A DNA stretch of 46,466 nt. Origin: Candidatus Zixiibacteriota bacterium. GTDB lineage: Bacteria > Zixibacteria > MSB-5A5 > GN15 > FEB-12. The notes beneath the pieces are model-generated. The model made no database searches and was not told the DNA's origin. It saw only the letters and a program-made list of their open reading frames with translations. The stretch spans positions 1-46,466 of the forward strand of contig JAJRSF010000056.1 in NCBI GenBank assembly GCA_024278935.1. The letters are read 5' to 3'. Positions 25,482 through 35,507 of the stretch are shown one piece after another; position 1 is the stretch's first letter, and each line of letters begins with the position of its first letter. The translations under genes and the position numbers were made by a program.

Positions 25482-25880
25482 ATGAGTCGCACTTTATTGA
25501 TTGTTAAACCGGATGCTACCGAACGAAATCTTATCGGTCATGTAGTCAGTCGGTTGGAAAAAGCACGCTATAAAATTGTTGAGATGAGAATGGTCAGATT
25601 GACCGAAGAACAAGCTCGCAAATTTTATGCTGTTCACGAAGGAAAACCATTTCTGGATGACCTAGTTAAATTTATGACATCCGGTCCTGTTGTTCCTATG
25701 GTACTTGAAAAAGAAAATGCGGTTCTGGATTTGAGAACTTGCATTGGTGCTACCAACCCGGCGAATGCCGACTGTGGTACTATTCGTTATGAAATAGCTG
25801 TTGATATTGAAAAGAATTCGGTACACGCATCTGATTCAGATGAAAATGCTAAAATAGAAATAGAATTCTTTTTTAACTAA
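25482..25880 (+). CDS. ndk: Nucleoside diphosphate kinase
   Basis: Balances nucleoside triphosphates by passing phosphate from ATP via an active-site histidine. The 132-residue product is slightly short for the family but has every signature: LLIVKPDATERNLIGHV (Lys9), HEGKPFLDDLV, and KNSVHASDS with Asn112 and the phosphorylated His115. AAAGGAG lies 5 bases before the ATG. Its place behind sucCD-kor is meaningful: ATP or GTP formed by succinyl-CoA synthetase can be shared with other nucleotides. A strong terminator follows immediately. Confidence 0.96.
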   Translation: MSRTLLIVKPDATERNLIGHVVSRLEKARYKIVEMRMVRLTEEQARKFYAVHEGKPFLDDLVKFMTSGPVVPMVLEKENAVLDLRTCIGATNPANADCGTIRYEIAVDIEKNSVHASDSDENAKIEIEFFFN

Positions 25881-25888
25881 TATATGTT

Positions 25889-25922
25889 AAGCCGCAGTAT
25901 TTAAATACTGCGGCTTTTTTTT
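25889..25922 (+). terminator. Intrinsic terminator after ndk
   Basis: GCCGCAGTATTT and AAATACTGCGGC form a perfect 12-bp palindromic stem, flanked by AA upstream and TT downstream and followed by eight T residues. It ends the long sucCD-korDABC-ndk transcript. Because AAA precedes the stem, it may also work weakly in the other direction. Confidence 0.95.
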
Positions 25923-25936
25923 AAAGGATTTTTCTG

Positions 25937-27169
25937 TTGCAGGAAGTCGCATTGGCATACATGGATGATACGCTAAAAATTGATTTTCCCGAATCATCTC
26001 AAGTTGACATATTCAAACCTTTGTCGTCAGACAATTCTTTAGACTTTGCATCTTTTGCAGAGGCTTATAAAAATTCTGATGCATCATCTTATTTAAATTC
26101 TGGCAATCTTCTTATCGTTGTAAATGATGCTCACAGATCTACTCCCACATCTCTTATTTTAAAATGGTTCAAAAAACTTTCTCCCAAACAGTTTTCATCG
26201 GCTACTTTTTTAGTCGCTTGTGGTACTCATAAATTACCATCGGAAAAAGAGTGCATCACAATTTTTGGAGATTTGTATGACGAGATAAAAGAGTCGCTTT
26301 ATTTTCATGATTGTCACAATGCCGATGAACTTAAGTCGATTGGAAAAGATACATTTGGGGAAGAGGTCTTTCTTAACAAGAAATTATTCTCGCATGATAA
26401 AGTCTGGACAATTAATACTGTCGAGCCTCATTATTTTGCGGGGTACACCGGAGGTCGGAAGTCTCTAGTACCCGGGTTGGCGGATTTTAAAACTATTGAG
26501 CGAAACCATAATTTGGCTAACTCTTTAGATTGTTCTCCGACAAAACTTCAGGGCAATCCGATGGCGGAGCATCTGGATTCTATACTTGATATGATAGACC
26601 AGACAAATATTATTTCTCTGCAAATTGTTACTGATAAAGAAAACAGAATTTCCGATCTGTTTTTTGGCTCGCTGAAATCTTCATTTGAAAAGGCGGTTAA
26701 GTCTGCCTCTGCTGTCTATGTCAATAAGTGCTCTTCGCTCTACGACTTACTTATTTTAGAAATAGCAACCCCGCTTGACAGGTCGATTTACCAAGCACAA
26801 AAGGCGTTGGAAAATTGTCATGCAGTTGTCAAAGAGGGTGGAGCGGTTATCATTTGTTCTGCCTGCAAAGATGGAATCGGTTCTGAACATTTCTACAAAT
26901 TGGCAGAAAACTGGGACGCAAAAACGAACAAACCAAAAAACGGGAAATTAACATTTGGGTCACATAAACTTAAACGAGTAATTGAAATCGGAAAACATAT
27001 TAATATCTTTTTAAAATCTACATTGGCTGATGACATTGTAATAAAATTGTTTTATACTCCTATCGAGGATGTTTCTGGCTATGTTGAACATGCTTTTTGT
27101 AAGAATGAAAAATTGAAAATCGGAGTAGTATATGATGCTGCTCATTTAGTTTTGATAAAAGAAAATTAG
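25937..27169 (+). CDS. LarA-family nickel-dependent hydroxyacid racemase (DUF2088)
   Basis: A 410-residue member of the LarA superfamily, which racemises or epimerises 2-hydroxyacids using a nickel-pincer cofactor. Residues known from lactobacillar LarA are present at matching spacing: Arg67 in DAHRSTPT, His98 in CGTHKLP, His165 in EPHYFAGYTGGRKS, Lys175 (cofactor attachment) ten residues on, and His191 (nickel ligand) sixteen after that. The start is TTG with AAAGGA 8 bases upstream. No larB, larC or larE cofactor genes are in the window. It precedes mdh by 42 bases in an apparent operon with mdh and icd, so malate is a candidate substrate; that is inference. Confidence 0.85.
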   Translation: MQEVALAYMDDTLKIDFPESSQVDIFKPLSSDNSLDFASFAEAYKNSDASSYLNSGNLLIVVNDAHRSTPTSLILKWFKKLSPKQFSSATFLVACGTHKLPSEKECITIFGDLYDEIKESLYFHDCHNADELKSIGKDTFGEEVFLNKKLFSHDKVWTINTVEPHYFAGYTGGRKSLVPGLADFKTIERNHNLANSLDCSPTKLQGNPMAEHLDSILDMIDQTNIISLQIVTDKENRISDLFFGSLKSSFEKAVKSASAVYVNKCSSLYDLLILEIATPLDRSIYQAQKALENCHAVVKEGGAVIICSACKDGIGSEHFYKLAENWDAKTNKPKNGKLTFGSHKLKRVIEIGKHINIFLKSTLADDIVIKLFYTPIEDVSGYVEHAFCKNEKLKIGVVYDAAHLVLIKEN

Positions 27170-27211
27170 GTATTTATTATATTAAACAATGGAACTATTA
27201 AGGAATAAGCA

Positions 27212-28135
27212 ATGAACAAAAAAATCGCAGTCATTGGTGCCGGTAATGTTGGTGCCTCATGTGCTATGTATTTAGCAGAAGCAAATTTTGCCGATGTTGT
27301 TATGCTTGATATTATCGACGGTGTCCCACAAGGGAAAGCTCTCGATTTAACACAAGCAGGTCCGGTCCGTGGATACAACTGTATGGTAACGGGTACAACC
27401 AAATATAAAGATATCAAAGGTGCTGACATTGTAATCATGACAGCTGGCTTCCCACGCAAACCTGGAATGTCTCGTGAAGACTTGATTGCCAAAAATGCCG
27501 AAATCGTTGGCATCGCTGCAAAGAACATTAAAAAGTTTGCTCCAAAAGCATTTGTTATCGTTGTCTCAAATCCTCTTGATCTGATGACATACCATATGCA
27601 AAAAGTAACAGGCTTCCCAAAAAATCGTGTTGTTGGTCAAGCAGGTGTTTTAGATTCTATTCGCATGCGTGCTTTCATCGCTATGGAATTAGGCGTCGCA
27701 ATGTCTGATACAAATGCAATGGTTTTAGGTGGTCATGGTGATACAATGGTACCGCTTCCTCGTTATACAACTGTTGCCGGTGTTCCTATCACAGAACTTA
27801 TGCCTAAAGATCGTATCAAAGCAATTTCAGAACGCACCAAAGGTGGCGGTGGAGAAATTGTAAAACTTCTCAAAACTGGTTCCGCTTATTATGCTCCTGC
27901 TGCGGCAGCTGTTGATATGTGTAAAGCAATTTTCAATGATGAGAAAAAAGTTTTACCGGCATCTGCTTTCTTATCAGGCCAATATGGTATCAAAGATATC
28001 TACATTGGCGTTCCTGTTGTTTTAGGTGCCAAAGGTGTTGAAAAAATCTTAGAATTAAAACTCACAAAAAGCGAACTGAAAGCATTACAAGGTTCTGCTG
28101 CAACATATAAAAAACTAATAAAAGTCGTCAAGTAA
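27212..28135 (+). CDS. mdh: Malate dehydrogenase
   Basis: NAD-dependent malate/oxaloacetate interconversion in the TCA cycle. The 307-residue chain is of the LDH-like bacterial type: the NAD loop [19 protein letters not shown] (residues 5-23), [16 protein letters not shown] with the mobile-loop arginines that bind malate, [11 protein letters not shown], and the catalytic His in [11 protein letters not shown]. Arg in the substrate-contact loop and not Gln supports malate over lactate. AAGGAATAAGCA precedes the ATG. icd follows after 16 bases. Confidence 0.96.
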   Translation: MNKKIAVIGAGNVGASCAMYLAEANFADVVMLDIIDGVPQGKALDLTQAGPVRGYNCMVTGTTKYKDIKGADIVIMTAGFPRKPGMSREDLIAKNAEIVGIAAKNIKKFAPKAFVIVVSNPLDLMTYHMQKVTGFPKNRVVGQAGVLDSIRMRAFIAMELGVAMSDTNAMVLGGHGDTMVPLPRYTTVAGVPITELMPKDRIKAISERTKGGGGEIVKLLKTGSAYYAPAAAAVDMCKAIFNDEKKVLPASAFLSGQYGIKDIYIGVPVVLGAKGVEKILELKLTKSELKALQGSAATYKKLIKVVK

Positions 28136-28151
28136 TAAGGATAATAAAGAA

Positions 28152-29399
28152 ATGCCAAAATACAAAAATATTGTAATTCCTGAAAAAGGAAAACGGATTA
28201 CCGTTAAAAATAAAAAAATAAATGTACCTGCCAATCCTATCATTCCTTTTATCGAGGGTGACGGAATTGGTCCTGACATTATGAAAGCTACTCTTCGTGT
28301 TATCGATGCTGCCGTTGAAAAATCATACAAAGGTCGTAAAAAAATCTCTTGGATGGAAGTATACGCCGGTGAAAAAGCTTTTGATATCTACAAAGAATGG
28401 CTTCCAAAAGAAACTACCGAAGCTATCCAACATTATTATGTCGCACTAAAAGGTCCTTTGACTACTCCTGTTGGTGGTGGTTTCCGTTCGTTGAATGTGT
28501 CGCTTCGTCAAATCATGACATTGTACGCATGTGTTCGTCCTGTGAATTATTTCAAAGGTGTTGGCTCTCCGGTTGTACATCCTGAAAAACTTGATGTTGT
28601 TATTTTCCGTGAAAATACTGAAGATGTCTATTCTGGTATTGAATGGAAAAAAGGAACCAAAGATGCTAAAAAAGTTATCAACTGGTTGAACGAAAATATG
28701 AAAACATCTATTCGTGCTGATTCCGGTCTTGGTGTTAAACCAATTTCTGTAACCGGTACAAAACGTTTAGTTCGCAAAGCGATTGAATTTGCTATCAAGA
28801 ACAAACGTCGTTCAGTTACTTTGGTTCACAAAGGTAATATTATGAAATTTACCGAAGGTGCTTTCAAAGACTGGGGATATGAACTTGCTGTTAAAGAATT
28901 CCGTAACAAGATTGTGACTGAAGATGAGCTTTGGGGTAAACACAAAGGCAAAATGCCTAAAAACAAAGTTCTTATCAATGACCGTATTGCTGATTCTATT
29001 TTCCAACAGGTGCTTACACGCCCTGATGAATATGATGTATTAGCAACTCCAAACTTGAACGGTGATTATCTTTCTGATGCATGTGCTGCACAAGTTGGTG
29101 GTTTAGGTATGGCTCCAGGTGCAAACATGGGTGACTATATTGGACTCTTTGAAGCAACTCACGGTACTGCACCGAAGTATGCTGACAAAGATGTTATCAA
29201 TCCTAGTTCTGTGATTTTATCTGCTGCTATGATGCTTGACTATCTTGGTTGGGGCAAAGCTGGTGACATGGTTAGAAAGACTATGCAGAAAACAATTGAT
29301 AAGAAAACGGTTACATATGATTTACATCGTCAGATGAAGGGTGCGAAAAAAGTTGGTACAACTGCTTTTGCCGATCATTTGATTAAAAATATGAAATAA
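28152..29399 (+). CDS. icd: Isocitrate dehydrogenase, NADP-dependent
   Basis: Oxidative decarboxylation of isocitrate to 2-oxoglutarate, the substrate of KorDABC encoded upstream. The 415-residue chain aligns closely with the E. coli type: [16 protein letters not shown], the isocitrate loop SLNVSLRQ at residues 113-120, [15 protein letters not shown], and [30 protein letters not shown] keeps the Lys-Tyr pair and VTYDLHRQM keeps the Tyr and Arg that select NADP over NAD in characterised enzymes. AAGGATAATAAAGAA precedes the ATG. A terminator follows 35 bases later. Confidence 0.96.
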   Translation: MPKYKNIVIPEKGKRITVKNKKINVPANPIIPFIEGDGIGPDIMKATLRVIDAAVEKSYKGRKKISWMEVYAGEKAFDIYKEWLPKETTEAIQHYYVALKGPLTTPVGGGFRSLNVSLRQIMTLYACVRPVNYFKGVGSPVVHPEKLDVVIFRENTEDVYSGIEWKKGTKDAKKVINWLNENMKTSIRADSGLGVKPISVTGTKRLVRKAIEFAIKNKRRSVTLVHKGNIMKFTEGAFKDWGYELAVKEFRNKIVTEDELWGKHKGKMPKNKVLINDRIADSIFQQVLTRPDEYDVLATPNLNGDYLSDACAAQVGGLGMAPGANMGDYIGLFEATHGTAPKYADKDVINPSSVILSAAMMLDYLGWGKAGDMVRKTMQKTIDKKTVTYDLHRQMKGAKKVGTTAFADHLIKNMK

Positions 29400-29434
29400 G
29401 TCGCAAGCGACTATTATCTTATTATGTTTTGTAG

Positions 29435-29465
29435 GGCGGAACCCTTTAGTGGTTCCGCCTTTTTT
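29435..29465 (+). terminator. Intrinsic terminator after icd
   Basis: GGCGGAACC, a 7-base loop and GGTTCCGCC form a perfect 9-bp GC-rich stem, followed by six T residues. It closes the larA-like/mdh/icd transcript. Confidence 0.93.
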
Positions 29466-29556
29466 AATTGCATTATGTTTTGACCTACTAGTTGACAATG
29501 TAATAACTTATTTATAGTTTATATAACTAAGAACTTTTTTAAAAATGGAGGATTGG

Positions 29557-30687
29557 ATGTTCATAATCGATAAAGATAACAATCGAATTAAAGAGTTGTC
29601 TGAAAAAACATTTACTGAATTAGGGTTTAAGGAGAGAGATCATTTGCAGGAATGGATTGCTAATTATCCGACTGCTGTTGGTGAAGAATTGCTCATAATT
29701 CAAAAAGAGTTTGCTGGTTTTAGTGATACCCATGAGAGATTGGATTTACTTGCTTTAGATAAAGAGGGTAATCTTGTCATTATTGAAAACAAGTTAGATG
29801 ATTCTGGTAAAGATGTTGTTTGGCAAGCACTAAAATATGCATCGTATTGTTCAGGTCTAACAAAAGAAAATATTTGTAAAATATATCAAGATTATTTAGA
29901 TAAAAATAGAATAGAAGCAAAAGCAAATGATAGATTAGCAGAGTTTTTTGAACCTTTAGAATTTGAAGAAATTTTATTAAACACCGGGTTTACTCAACGA
30001 ATTATTTTTGTAGCAGCAAAATTTAGAAAAGAGGTTACGTCGACTGCCCTTTGGTTGATGAATTATAACTTGCAAATACAATGCTTTAAAGTTACTCCAT
30101 ATTCATTAGAGAATCAACTTTTCTTAACTTTTGATCAGATTATACCTACTCGTGATGCTGAAGAATTTATGATAAATATGGCTGAAAAGGCACAAACTGA
30201 TAGAAGTGCTAAGTCAGAACTTAAAACTCGACATGTATATAGAAAAGAATTTTGGGATTGTCTTTTAGAAGAAATGAATAAGAAATCTAAATTGTTTCAA
30301 AATATCAGCTCTTCTAAATTTAACTGGATAGGTGCAGGAATGGGGATAGGTGGACTAGGTTTAAATTTTGCAGTATCGCTAAAATATGGTAGAGCAGAAA
30401 TATACATAGATAAAGGTAATTATGATTTAAATAAAAACATTTTTGATCATCTTGAAAATAACAAAGAAGAAATAGAAAAGAAATTTTCTACTGATTTAAC
30501 TTGGGAACGATTGGATGATAAAAGAGCTTGTCGTATCAAAACTGAAATTGATGGTAGTTTATATGATAAAGAAACTTGGGACGATATGATTAAGTTTATG
30601 ATTAAAAATATGATTACTTTTGAAAATACATTTAAGGAGTATGCTCCTGAACTTATTATGAAAATTAAAGAATGGAATAAAAAATAA
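29557..30687 (+). CDS. DUF4268 protein with PD-(D/E)XK nuclease-like N-terminal domain
   Basis: A 376-residue protein of the group that joins a NucS/DUF91-like nuclease fold to a C-terminal DUF4268 domain. The N-terminal half carries RLDLLALDKEGNLVIIENKL, an acidic residue on one strand and Glu-x-Lys on the next, the metal-binding core of PD-(D/E)XK enzymes. The C-terminal half (about residues 225-376) contains YRKEFWDCLLEEMNKKSK, typical of DUF4268. I start it at ATG 29557 because the sequence TGGAGG sits about 5 bases before it; the ATG at 29545 overlaps that site. It is noticeably AT-rich. A role in DNA modification defence or nucleic-acid turnover is possible but unproven. Confidence 0.78.
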   Translation: MFIIDKDNNRIKELSEKTFTELGFKERDHLQEWIANYPTAVGEELLIIQKEFAGFSDTHERLDLLALDKEGNLVIIENKLDDSGKDVVWQALKYASYCSGLTKENICKIYQDYLDKNRIEAKANDRLAEFFEPLEFEEILLNTGFTQRIIFVAAKFRKEVTSTALWLMNYNLQIQCFKVTPYSLENQLFLTFDQIIPTRDAEEFMINMAEKAQTDRSAKSELKTRHVYRKEFWDCLLEEMNKKSKLFQNISSSKFNWIGAGMGIGGLGLNFAVSLKYGRAEIYIDKGNYDLNKNIFDHLENNKEEIEKKFSTDLTWERLDDKRACRIKTEIDGSLYDKETWDDMIKFMIKNMITFENTFKEYAPELIMKIKEWNKK

Positions 30688-30756
30688 TTATAAATTTACT
30701 TTAATTGCTCCTGAATTAATATATATGCTATATATTTATAACTCAAGGAAATGTAT

Positions 30757-31245
30757 ATGCTGAAAGTATCATCTGAAATTAAACTACTCTTAGAAATCTA
30801 TGACCAAGCGTTTGACCAAACCGCATGGCATGGGACAAATTTGCGTGGTTCGCTGAAAGGATTGAAGCTACCTGAATTACTTTATCGAGCTCAAGGCAAG
30901 CGTCATAATATTTGGGAGATAACGCTTCATTGTGCTTACTGGAAATATGTTGTCCTACGTCGTTTAGTAGGCGGAAAGAAAGGAGAGTTCCCTCGGAAGC
31001 CATCCGATTTTCCAAAACTTCCAGATAATCCAACTCTCAAAGATTGGAAAGAAGATTTAAAATTACTCGAAGATTATCATGTTAGACTACGAGAAGCAAT
31101 CGAACATTTTCCTGAATCTAAATTGTATAAAACTCCAAAGAATTCTAAAGTCAGTTATACCAAAACGATATATGGTATTTCTTCGCATGATTTATATCAC
31201 GCCGGGCAGATTCAGCTTGTCAAAAGAATGATAAGGTCGAAGTAA
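30757..31245 (+). CDS. DinB-like four-helix metal-binding protein
   Basis: A 162-residue protein of the DinB/YfiT-like four-helix bundle superfamily, whose members include metal-dependent thiol transferases; the substrate is unknown. ITLHCAYWKYVVLRRLVG holds the first candidate ligand His, and SSHDLYHAGQIQLVKRM near the C-terminus holds the HxxxH pair that completes the usual three-His site. The start is ATG 30757, with AAGGA 7 bases upstream; the ATG at 30751 would leave a gap of one base. It shares no overlap with its neighbours. Confidence 0.8.
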   Translation: MLKVSSEIKLLLEIYDQAFDQTAWHGTNLRGSLKGLKLPELLYRAQGKRHNIWEITLHCAYWKYVVLRRLVGGKKGEFPRKPSDFPKLPDNPTLKDWKEDLKLLEDYHVRLREAIEHFPESKLYKTPKNSKVSYTKTIYGISSHDLYHAGQIQLVKRMIRSK

Positions 31246-31402
31246 ATCAAATTTTTATGGAACAAATCGACTTTAAATCCCTACAATAATTAAATTGGGT
31301 AAAATCTTAAATGGTTTGCCTCAAATTGAAAATTTTTGTATATTATTTGGATAAAATTCAGAAAAATCAAAACTTGGAATTTATTGCCAAACAAGCAGTT
31401 AA

Positions 31403-34398
31403 ATGAATAAAAAGATAGAATTTAAAGATAAAACCAATCTCATCGTTGGTTTATTTGTCTGGGCAATCGTATTTACAGTCTATAATCTCACCAAGGCACC
31501 AACTTTATCGTTTTGGGATTGTGGCGAATTTATCGCTGCAGCCGTAAAACTCCAAATCCCACATCCTCCCGGTTCACCATTTTATATTTTGCTTGGGCGA
31601 GTATTTGCTATTTTACCGATAGCTTCTGATTTAGCCGTTCGGATAAATCTGCTTTCGGTGGTGTCGTCATCATTTACAGCTCTGTTTATCTATTTTTCAG
31701 CTGTTCAAATCATGCGATTGTCGCTTGAGCCTGTAAAGAATTTATTGAATCAAATTATTGTCTATGGGGGAGCGGTGGCATCGGCAGGCTTTGTTGCTTT
31801 TGCTTTGACAAATTGGAACAACTCGGTAGAAACTGAAGTGTATGGTTTGTCGATGATGCTTCTGACTGCAATGTTTTGGCTTTCATTTATGTATTGGGAG
31901 CATAAAGGTACAGTTCTTGCTGACAAGCTGATGTACCTAATCTTTTTTATAACATTTTGGGGGTAGGCGTTCATCTGACGACTTTCTTAATTCTGCCTGT
32001 TATTGCAATGTTTTTTATCATAGACAAATCGACAACAAAAAATGTATGGTACCTGTTTGGAACACTTTTCCTCTTTGAATTATATCTTATCTTTGCCTTT
32101 TCATCAAAGCCCGGCGAGATAGGTTTTTATATTCCACTTGTAATAGTATTTTTATTCTATCTTTTTTATATTTTCTCATTTGAAAAGATGGATAAGATTT
32201 ATACCATAGTCGGTGCTGGATTTCTATTATCATCGTTGCCATTGATCGGCGATTTGTTAGTTGTTGCTGACAGCACACGCTTTCAAACAATCAGTTCAAA
32301 TTTACATTTAGCTGGGATCCTTGGTTTTGTAGCATTACTGGCATCGGGGATTTATACCTTCTCACTCTATTGGAAAAGTCGAGACAGTAAAGATGTGAAA
32401 CAACATCATTTGATAGCTTCATTGTTTGCTCTGTTCGCATCGTTTATGATTCTTTTCTTATATCCTATCCATGGCTTTGATGCCTATAAACCGTTTTTGA
32501 TTTTGACAGCTATATTTATCTTTATCTTTTTATTAAGTTTTAAAAACCAGATCAACTGGCTCAATCTGATTGCAATCGGTGGAGTTTCATTGGTGATGAT
32601 TGGTGTCAAACCATTTTTTATGAGCATGTTGATAGCATCGGTTTTGATAATTGTTTTAGGACTCCCGAAAAAATTCCCGGGTTGGACAAATGCATTGATG
32701 ATTGTAGTGGTCGCATTTATCGGCTACTCGACTCATCTGTATATCCCGATTCGATCTCAGCAGAACCCAATTATGAACGAGAACAATCCCGGTTCATCTA
32801 TGCAGGCAACGATAGATTATATCGAACGAAAGCAATATGGTTCTATGTCGATGACCGAACGGATGTTTAAGCGAAGAGGTTCGTGGCAAAATCAGTTTGG
32901 TACACACCGTCATATGGGTTTCTGGGGTTATTTTCAAGAACAGTTTGGAACCAAAAGGGTTTCATTCCTTCCGTTATTTATGCTTGGAATTTTTGGATTA
33001 TGGGAAGTCGTCAGGCTGCGATCATCGATAGGCGTTCCATTTTTATTGGCAGTTTTCTTAGCATCGATAGGTTTGATTTTGTATATGAACTTTGCCGATG
33101 GTACTCGGATGCATCCGCAAACAGGACAAGACTATCTTGAAGTTCGTGACCGTGACTATTTCTTTACTCCGGCTTTTATTTTCTTTGGCTTAGCAATTGG
33201 AATTGGTTTATCATATATAGTCTACACAATCAAAGAGTGGTCATCTAAGCATTTGAAAAATTTGACCGTGCCAATAACTGTCGTATCGTCATTGCTTTTC
33301 TTGTCGCCAATAATTGCACTCTCGAGCAACTATTCGATTGCCAATAGAGCAAATAATTATATCGCTTTTGACTATGGTTGGAACCTTCTAACATCAGCCG
33401 ATAAAAATGCTGTTTTATTCACGGTAGGTGATAACGATACATTTACACTTTGGTGTTTACAGGATGTCTATGGGATTCGGACCGATGTGGCAGTAGTAAA
33501 TTTGTCGCTTGCAAATACTAAATGGTATATCAAACAACTTCCTACGAATTTAGGTGTGAAAACAAGTTGGAGTGAAAGCCAAGTTGACAATATGCGACCT
33601 TACCGAGATCAAAACGGAAATTATTTTGGTATGTCAGACCAAGTTGTTTCTGAAATCATCAAACAAAATTTTGCAACAAGACCGATAAATTTCTCTGTTA
33701 CAGTTCCGGAAAGCCGATGGAAGTTTTATGGAAGAGAAATTGATTCACTTATGTCACTACGTGGTATGGCGTGGCAGATGAAAAGAGAGGGCGGAGGTCC
33801 AAAAGTTGATATCGACTCAACATTGGCTTTCTTGTTAGACAGTGATCGGATGAGGTTGACGGGGATTTCTGATACGACAATTTATAAAGATGCAACGACA
33901 TTACGGTTGACAAAAAACTTTGCCCGAACTTTTATTCGTGTTGCTGATACTTTACAAAATGCAGGCGAGAACGAACGAGCCGAACAGTTAGTTGAACGAG
34001 CTGTGCGAGATGTACCGCATACTATCGATGCTATTTATTATCTTGCTGAATTATATAGTGAGAATCATTCTGATGAAAAACTTATTAAGTTGATTGAAAC
34101 GGATAGATATGCTGATAAAAAAATTCTCCGAACTTATTTAGGCAGGCTTTATTTTAGAGCGAATCAACTAGAGAAAGCAGAAACAACTTATCAGGCAGTG
34201 CTCAACGAGGACCCTACATTTCGGAAAGCGTTTGATGAATTGTTGCGGTTATATTTTGAATTAAAATATCCTGAAAAAATGAAAAAAATTGTACAAACTT
34301 GGATTGATAATAATCCGCCAGACCCTCAGATGGATGCTTTGCTGAATTCAATAGATAAAGAATTTGAACGATTAAATAGAAATAATACGAAACGATGA
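31403..34398 (+). pseudogene. DUF2723 polytopic membrane glycosyltransferase with C-terminal TPRs, one-base frameshift
   Basis: A GT-C type membrane protein of the DUF2723 family; its vertebrate relative TMEM260 is a protein O-mannosyltransferase. The first 187 codons carry the family signature APTLSFWDCGEFIAAAVKLQ, then IPHPPGSPFYILLGR. The frame breaks at TTTTGGGGG (31955-31963); one extra T or G joins FFITF to GVGVHLTTF in the next frame, which continues to 34398. Restored length is about 998 residues. The long second part has many membrane segments, a large soluble region from about 550, and TPR-like repeats near the C-terminus (LAELYSENHSDEKL, YLGRLYFRANQLEKAETTYQ). No other damage is seen, so a base-call error is likely. 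Confidence 0.85.
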
Positions 34399-35501
34399 AA
34401 ATACTTGCTCTAAATTGGAATGACTTACAGAATCCGTTGGGGGGAGGTGCTGAAGTTCATCTTGAAGAACTACTCAGACGTTTAGTGAGCTACGGCCATG
34501 ATGTAACATTGTTTTGTTCCGGCTATGAAAATTGTCCGCCTGAAGAAACTATCGAGGGTGTGAGAATTATTCGTCGAGGCAATAGATATAATTTTAATCT
34601 GATAGCTCCATCGCATCTAAAGAAATTAGTTAAAGAAGAAAAATTTGATATTTTAGTCGAAGATATAAATAAAATTCCTTTTTACACTCCGTGGTATCTT
34701 GATTTGAAAACATTAGTCGTCATCCCACATCTTTTTGCAACTACTGTCTTTCATGAAACCAATTTTATTTTGGCTACATATATTTATCTGGCTGAAAAAC
34801 CTCTGGTATCGGTTTATAAAGGGAAGCACTACAATGTGATTTCTGAGTCAACAGCTGAAGATATGTATTCGCGTGGTGTTCCGAAAAAAGATGTTTCGAT
34901 TATTCATTGTGGCATCAATCGAGAATTGTATGCTCATGATGCCTCTGTAAAAAAGTATGACTATCCATCGGTACTTTATCTTGGACGTATAAAAAAATAT
35001 AAATCGGTGCAGCATCTTATTGAAGCGTTCAAAATTGTAAAAGAAAAATTGCCTGACGCCAAGTTGACAATTGTCGGTGATGGTGATTATGTTGCTGAAT
35101 TAAAAAAACTGACTGAGTCTATCGGGTTGCAAGACTCTGTTTTATTTACCGGGTATGTCTCAAGTGAAGAAAAAGTCGAACGGCTTCGGAAGTCGCATGT
35201 AGCTGTGCTGCCATCACTGAAAGAAGGATGGGGACTGACAAACATCGAGGCAAATTCTGTTGGAACAACTGTTGTTGCGGCAAATTCTCCGGGGTTACGA
35301 GATTCTGTAAAAGATGATGAAACCGGATTTTTATATGAGTATGGAAATATCGAAGAGCTTGTTGAAAAACTAATGATTATTTTAACTGATTCAGCAAAAC
35401 GAATTGAGCTTGAGAAAAATGGTCTGCTATGGGCTGAAAAATTTAACTGGGATTCGGCTGCCAAAAAATTTGAAGAACTTGTTATTAAAATCGTGGAATA
35501 A
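34395..35501 (+). CDS. Glycosyltransferase family 4
   Basis: A 368-residue GT-B glycosyltransferase transferring a sugar from a nucleotide donor to a lipid or glycan acceptor on the cytosolic face. The acceptor-domain start MKILALNWNDLQNPLGGGAE is typical of GT4. In the donor domain are VLYLGRIKKYKSVQHLIEAF, KLTIVGDGDYVAEL and the EX7E region LKEGWGLTNIEANSVGTTVV. The ATG overlaps the end of the DUF2723 gene by 4 bases (ATGA), so they are translationally coupled. Confidence 0.92.
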   Translation: MKILALNWNDLQNPLGGGAEVHLEELLRRLVSYGHDVTLFCSGYENCPPEETIEGVRIIRRGNRYNFNLIAPSHLKKLVKEEKFDILVEDINKIPFYTPWYLDLKTLVVIPHLFATTVFHETNFILATYIYLAEKPLVSVYKGKHYNVISESTAEDMYSRGVPKKDVSIIHCGINRELYAHDASVKKYDYPSVLYLGRIKKYKSVQHLIEAFKIVKEKLPDAKLTIVGDGDYVAELKKLTESIGLQDSVLFTGYVSSEEKVERLRKSHVAVLPSLKEGWGLTNIEANSVGTTVVAANSPGLRDSVKDDETGFLYEYGNIEELVEKLMIILTDSAKRIELEKNGLLWAEKFNWDSAAKKFEELVIKIVE

Positions 35502-35507
35502 AAGTAA

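Noticed and set aside
27166-27528. Minus-strand frame of 120 codons opposite mdh
   Set aside because: Antisense shadow of mdh; the sense strand shows the full NAD-binding and catalytic motifs.
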